A stretch of 5,565 nucleotides of DNA from Azovibrio restrictus DSM 23866 (GTDB taxonomy: Bacteria > Pseudomonadota > Gammaproteobacteria > Burkholderiales > Rhodocyclaceae): positions 1 through 5,565 of the forward strand of contig NZ_AUCH01000034.1 in the NCBI RefSeq assembly GCF_000429665.1, written 5' to 3'. A program made the position numbers and the translations under genes. The notes beneath the pieces were generated by a model, which made no database searches, was not told the origin of the DNA, and worked only from the letters and a program-made list of their open reading frames with translations. Below, in pieces: positions 4,936 through 5,565 of the stretch (the stretch's first letter is position 1; every line of letters begins with the position of its first letter).

Positions 4936-5253
4936 TTAATCAGAAGTTGGCCTGTTCTCTCTTTGGTTTTCCCAAGTTGCTATCGTTCTGACACCTTCGA
5001 TTGTAACCACGTACAAGGTGATATCTTTTATGTCTTTAAAATGGCGATATGTTTTTGTTTCTGTTTGGCCATTTATTCTCTCATTAAGTACGGCCTGGAT
5101 CTCTAACGCAAGGTCTAATTGTCCTTTTGAATAACCGGTAGCGAATCCCGTTCGACTACCTCTGGCATCCCCTGCAAGGTATGAAACAGTGCTCGCGACA
5201 ACCACTAGAGCACAAAATAGCAATACTCTAAATTTACCTATTTTATCGGGCAT
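4936..5253 (-). CDS. small single-pass membrane protein, hypothetical
   Basis: This 105-residue protein has a short basic N-terminus (MPDKIGKFR) and one membrane segment at about residues 9-28 (VLLFCALVVVASTVSYLAG), which could serve as signal anchor. A glycine-spaced stretch (GSRTGFATGYSKGQ, 32-45) and a polar outer domain follow, with a possible beta segment DITLYVVTIEGVRTIATWEN. There is no lipobox. It begins 17 bases behind the stop of the next gene on the same strand, with a weak GAGA ribosome site, and is therefore likely co-transcribed with it. The family is not recognised. As the second small membrane protein behind a probable toxin end it may be an immunity or accessory protein; this is inference from position. 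Confidence 0.65.
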   Translation of the reverse strand: MPDKIGKFRVLLFCALVVVASTVSYLAGDARGSRTGFATGYSKGQLDLALEIQAVLNERINGQTETKTYRHFKDIKDITLYVVTIEGVRTIATWENQRENRPTSD

Positions 5254-5270
5254 GCGTATCTCTATATATC

Positions 5271-5501
5271 CTATTCAGGGAATCCGATCAAAAATGCATA
5301 AGTCATGGACAGCAAGAATGTGGCTAGTAATAGCCAACCAGCATACGAGGCCATTTTGTTGAGAATGGTTTGAAGCGCGAAAAAATGCTTCCAAGTCCTA
5401 CTTCGCAAGATACGACCAAGCACTGCCAGCAATACGACACAAGAAAATACAAGCCAAAACCACTCTCTTGGGTCATTCTTAGTTCCCCGCACCACGACCA
5501 C
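5271..5501 (-). CDS. small two-pass membrane protein, probable immunity protein
   Basis: This 76-residue protein has two membrane segments, at about residues 14-30 (WFWLVFSCVVLLAVLG) and 54-73 (AGWLLLATFLLSMTYAFLIG), joined by a basic loop (RSRTWKHF). That loop would lie in the cytoplasm by the positive-inside rule. No ATG fits the frame; GTG at 5501 or at 5495 are the possible starts and neither has a good Shine-Dalgarno. Both lie within the last codons of the gene entering from the right, so translation is probably coupled to that gene. Small membrane proteins directly behind, and overlapping, a toxin end are typical immunity proteins against membrane-acting toxins. Family not recognised; start uncertain. 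Confidence 0.6.
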   Translation of the reverse strand: MVVVRGTKNDPREWFWLVFSCVVLLAVLGRILRSRTWKHFFALQTILNKMASYAGWLLLATFLLSMTYAFLIGFPE

Positions 5502-5565
5502 ATTTTCCCGGGCCGCCGGAGAAAAAATTGGTTAAACCGATAGCGTCCGTATATGCCTTCTCTTC
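5479..5565 (-). CDS. C-terminal end of a gene entering from the right edge, possible polymorphic toxin
   Basis: On the minus strand the frame open from the right edge gives 28 residues, EEKAYTDAIGLTNFFSGGPG then KCGRGAGN, and ends with TAA at 5479-5481. The Gly-rich polar end, the 23-base overlap with the following small membrane protein and the setting suggest the tail of a secreted or contact-dependent toxin. The fragment is too short to name a family. Its being coding is supported only by the open frame and the overlap with the next gene. Confidence 0.45.
   Translation of the reverse strand, partial: EEKAYTDAIGLTNFFSGGPGKCGRGAGN

Overview
The window looks like the 3' end and downstream 'graveyard' of an Rhs polymorphic-toxin locus in a gammaproteobacterium, most likely a Pseudomonas. 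This rests on the style of the Rhs core motifs, the IS256-type and IS481-type transposase remnants, and the mix of GC-rich Rhs sequence with AT-rich small genes. No housekeeping gene is present, so the genus is an inference.

Left part (1-766): the end of an Rhs protein, with the conserved core end (DPIGL...DSLGL) and a variable tip resembling the Tse2-type ADP-ribosyltransferase toxins. The tip is cut by an in-frame TGA at 288-290, with the remaining toxin sequence still readable behind it. A small intact gene, the probable cognate immunity gene, follows with a one-base TAATG overlap.

Middle (767-2130): debris. It holds a decayed N-terminus of an IS256-family transposase (minus strand), the last ~40 codons of a GH-E-type nuclease toxin (one frameshift), and an intact ankyrin-repeat gene that is probably its orphaned immunity gene. 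After these come a piece of Rhs core in which a 9-bp unit has expanded to seven perfect copies, and the C-terminal end of an IS481/IS3-type transposase with a -1 frameshift.

Right-middle (2131-4673): five small, AT-rich, co-directional genes without long intergenic regions. Four are not recognised; one (4404-4673) belongs to the DUF7710 type. At least one (3139-3561) is preceded by a headless toxin C-terminus whose stop codon lies a few bases before the gene's start. The simplest reading is a series of displaced Rhs-CT/immunity cassettes in which toxins have been lost or truncated and immunity genes kept.

Right end (4674-5565): a 262-base gap containing a perfect interrupted palindrome, then a convergent minus-strand group. 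That group is the last 28 codons of a gene entering from the right edge and two small membrane-protein genes behind it, which again has the layout of a toxin end followed by membrane immunity-type proteins.

Together the genes suggest a locus that has swapped Rhs toxin tips repeatedly and keeps old immunity genes, presumably as protection against sister strains that still carry the toxins. The assignments of the unrecognised small genes as immunity genes are inferred from position, size and layout, not from recognised domains.
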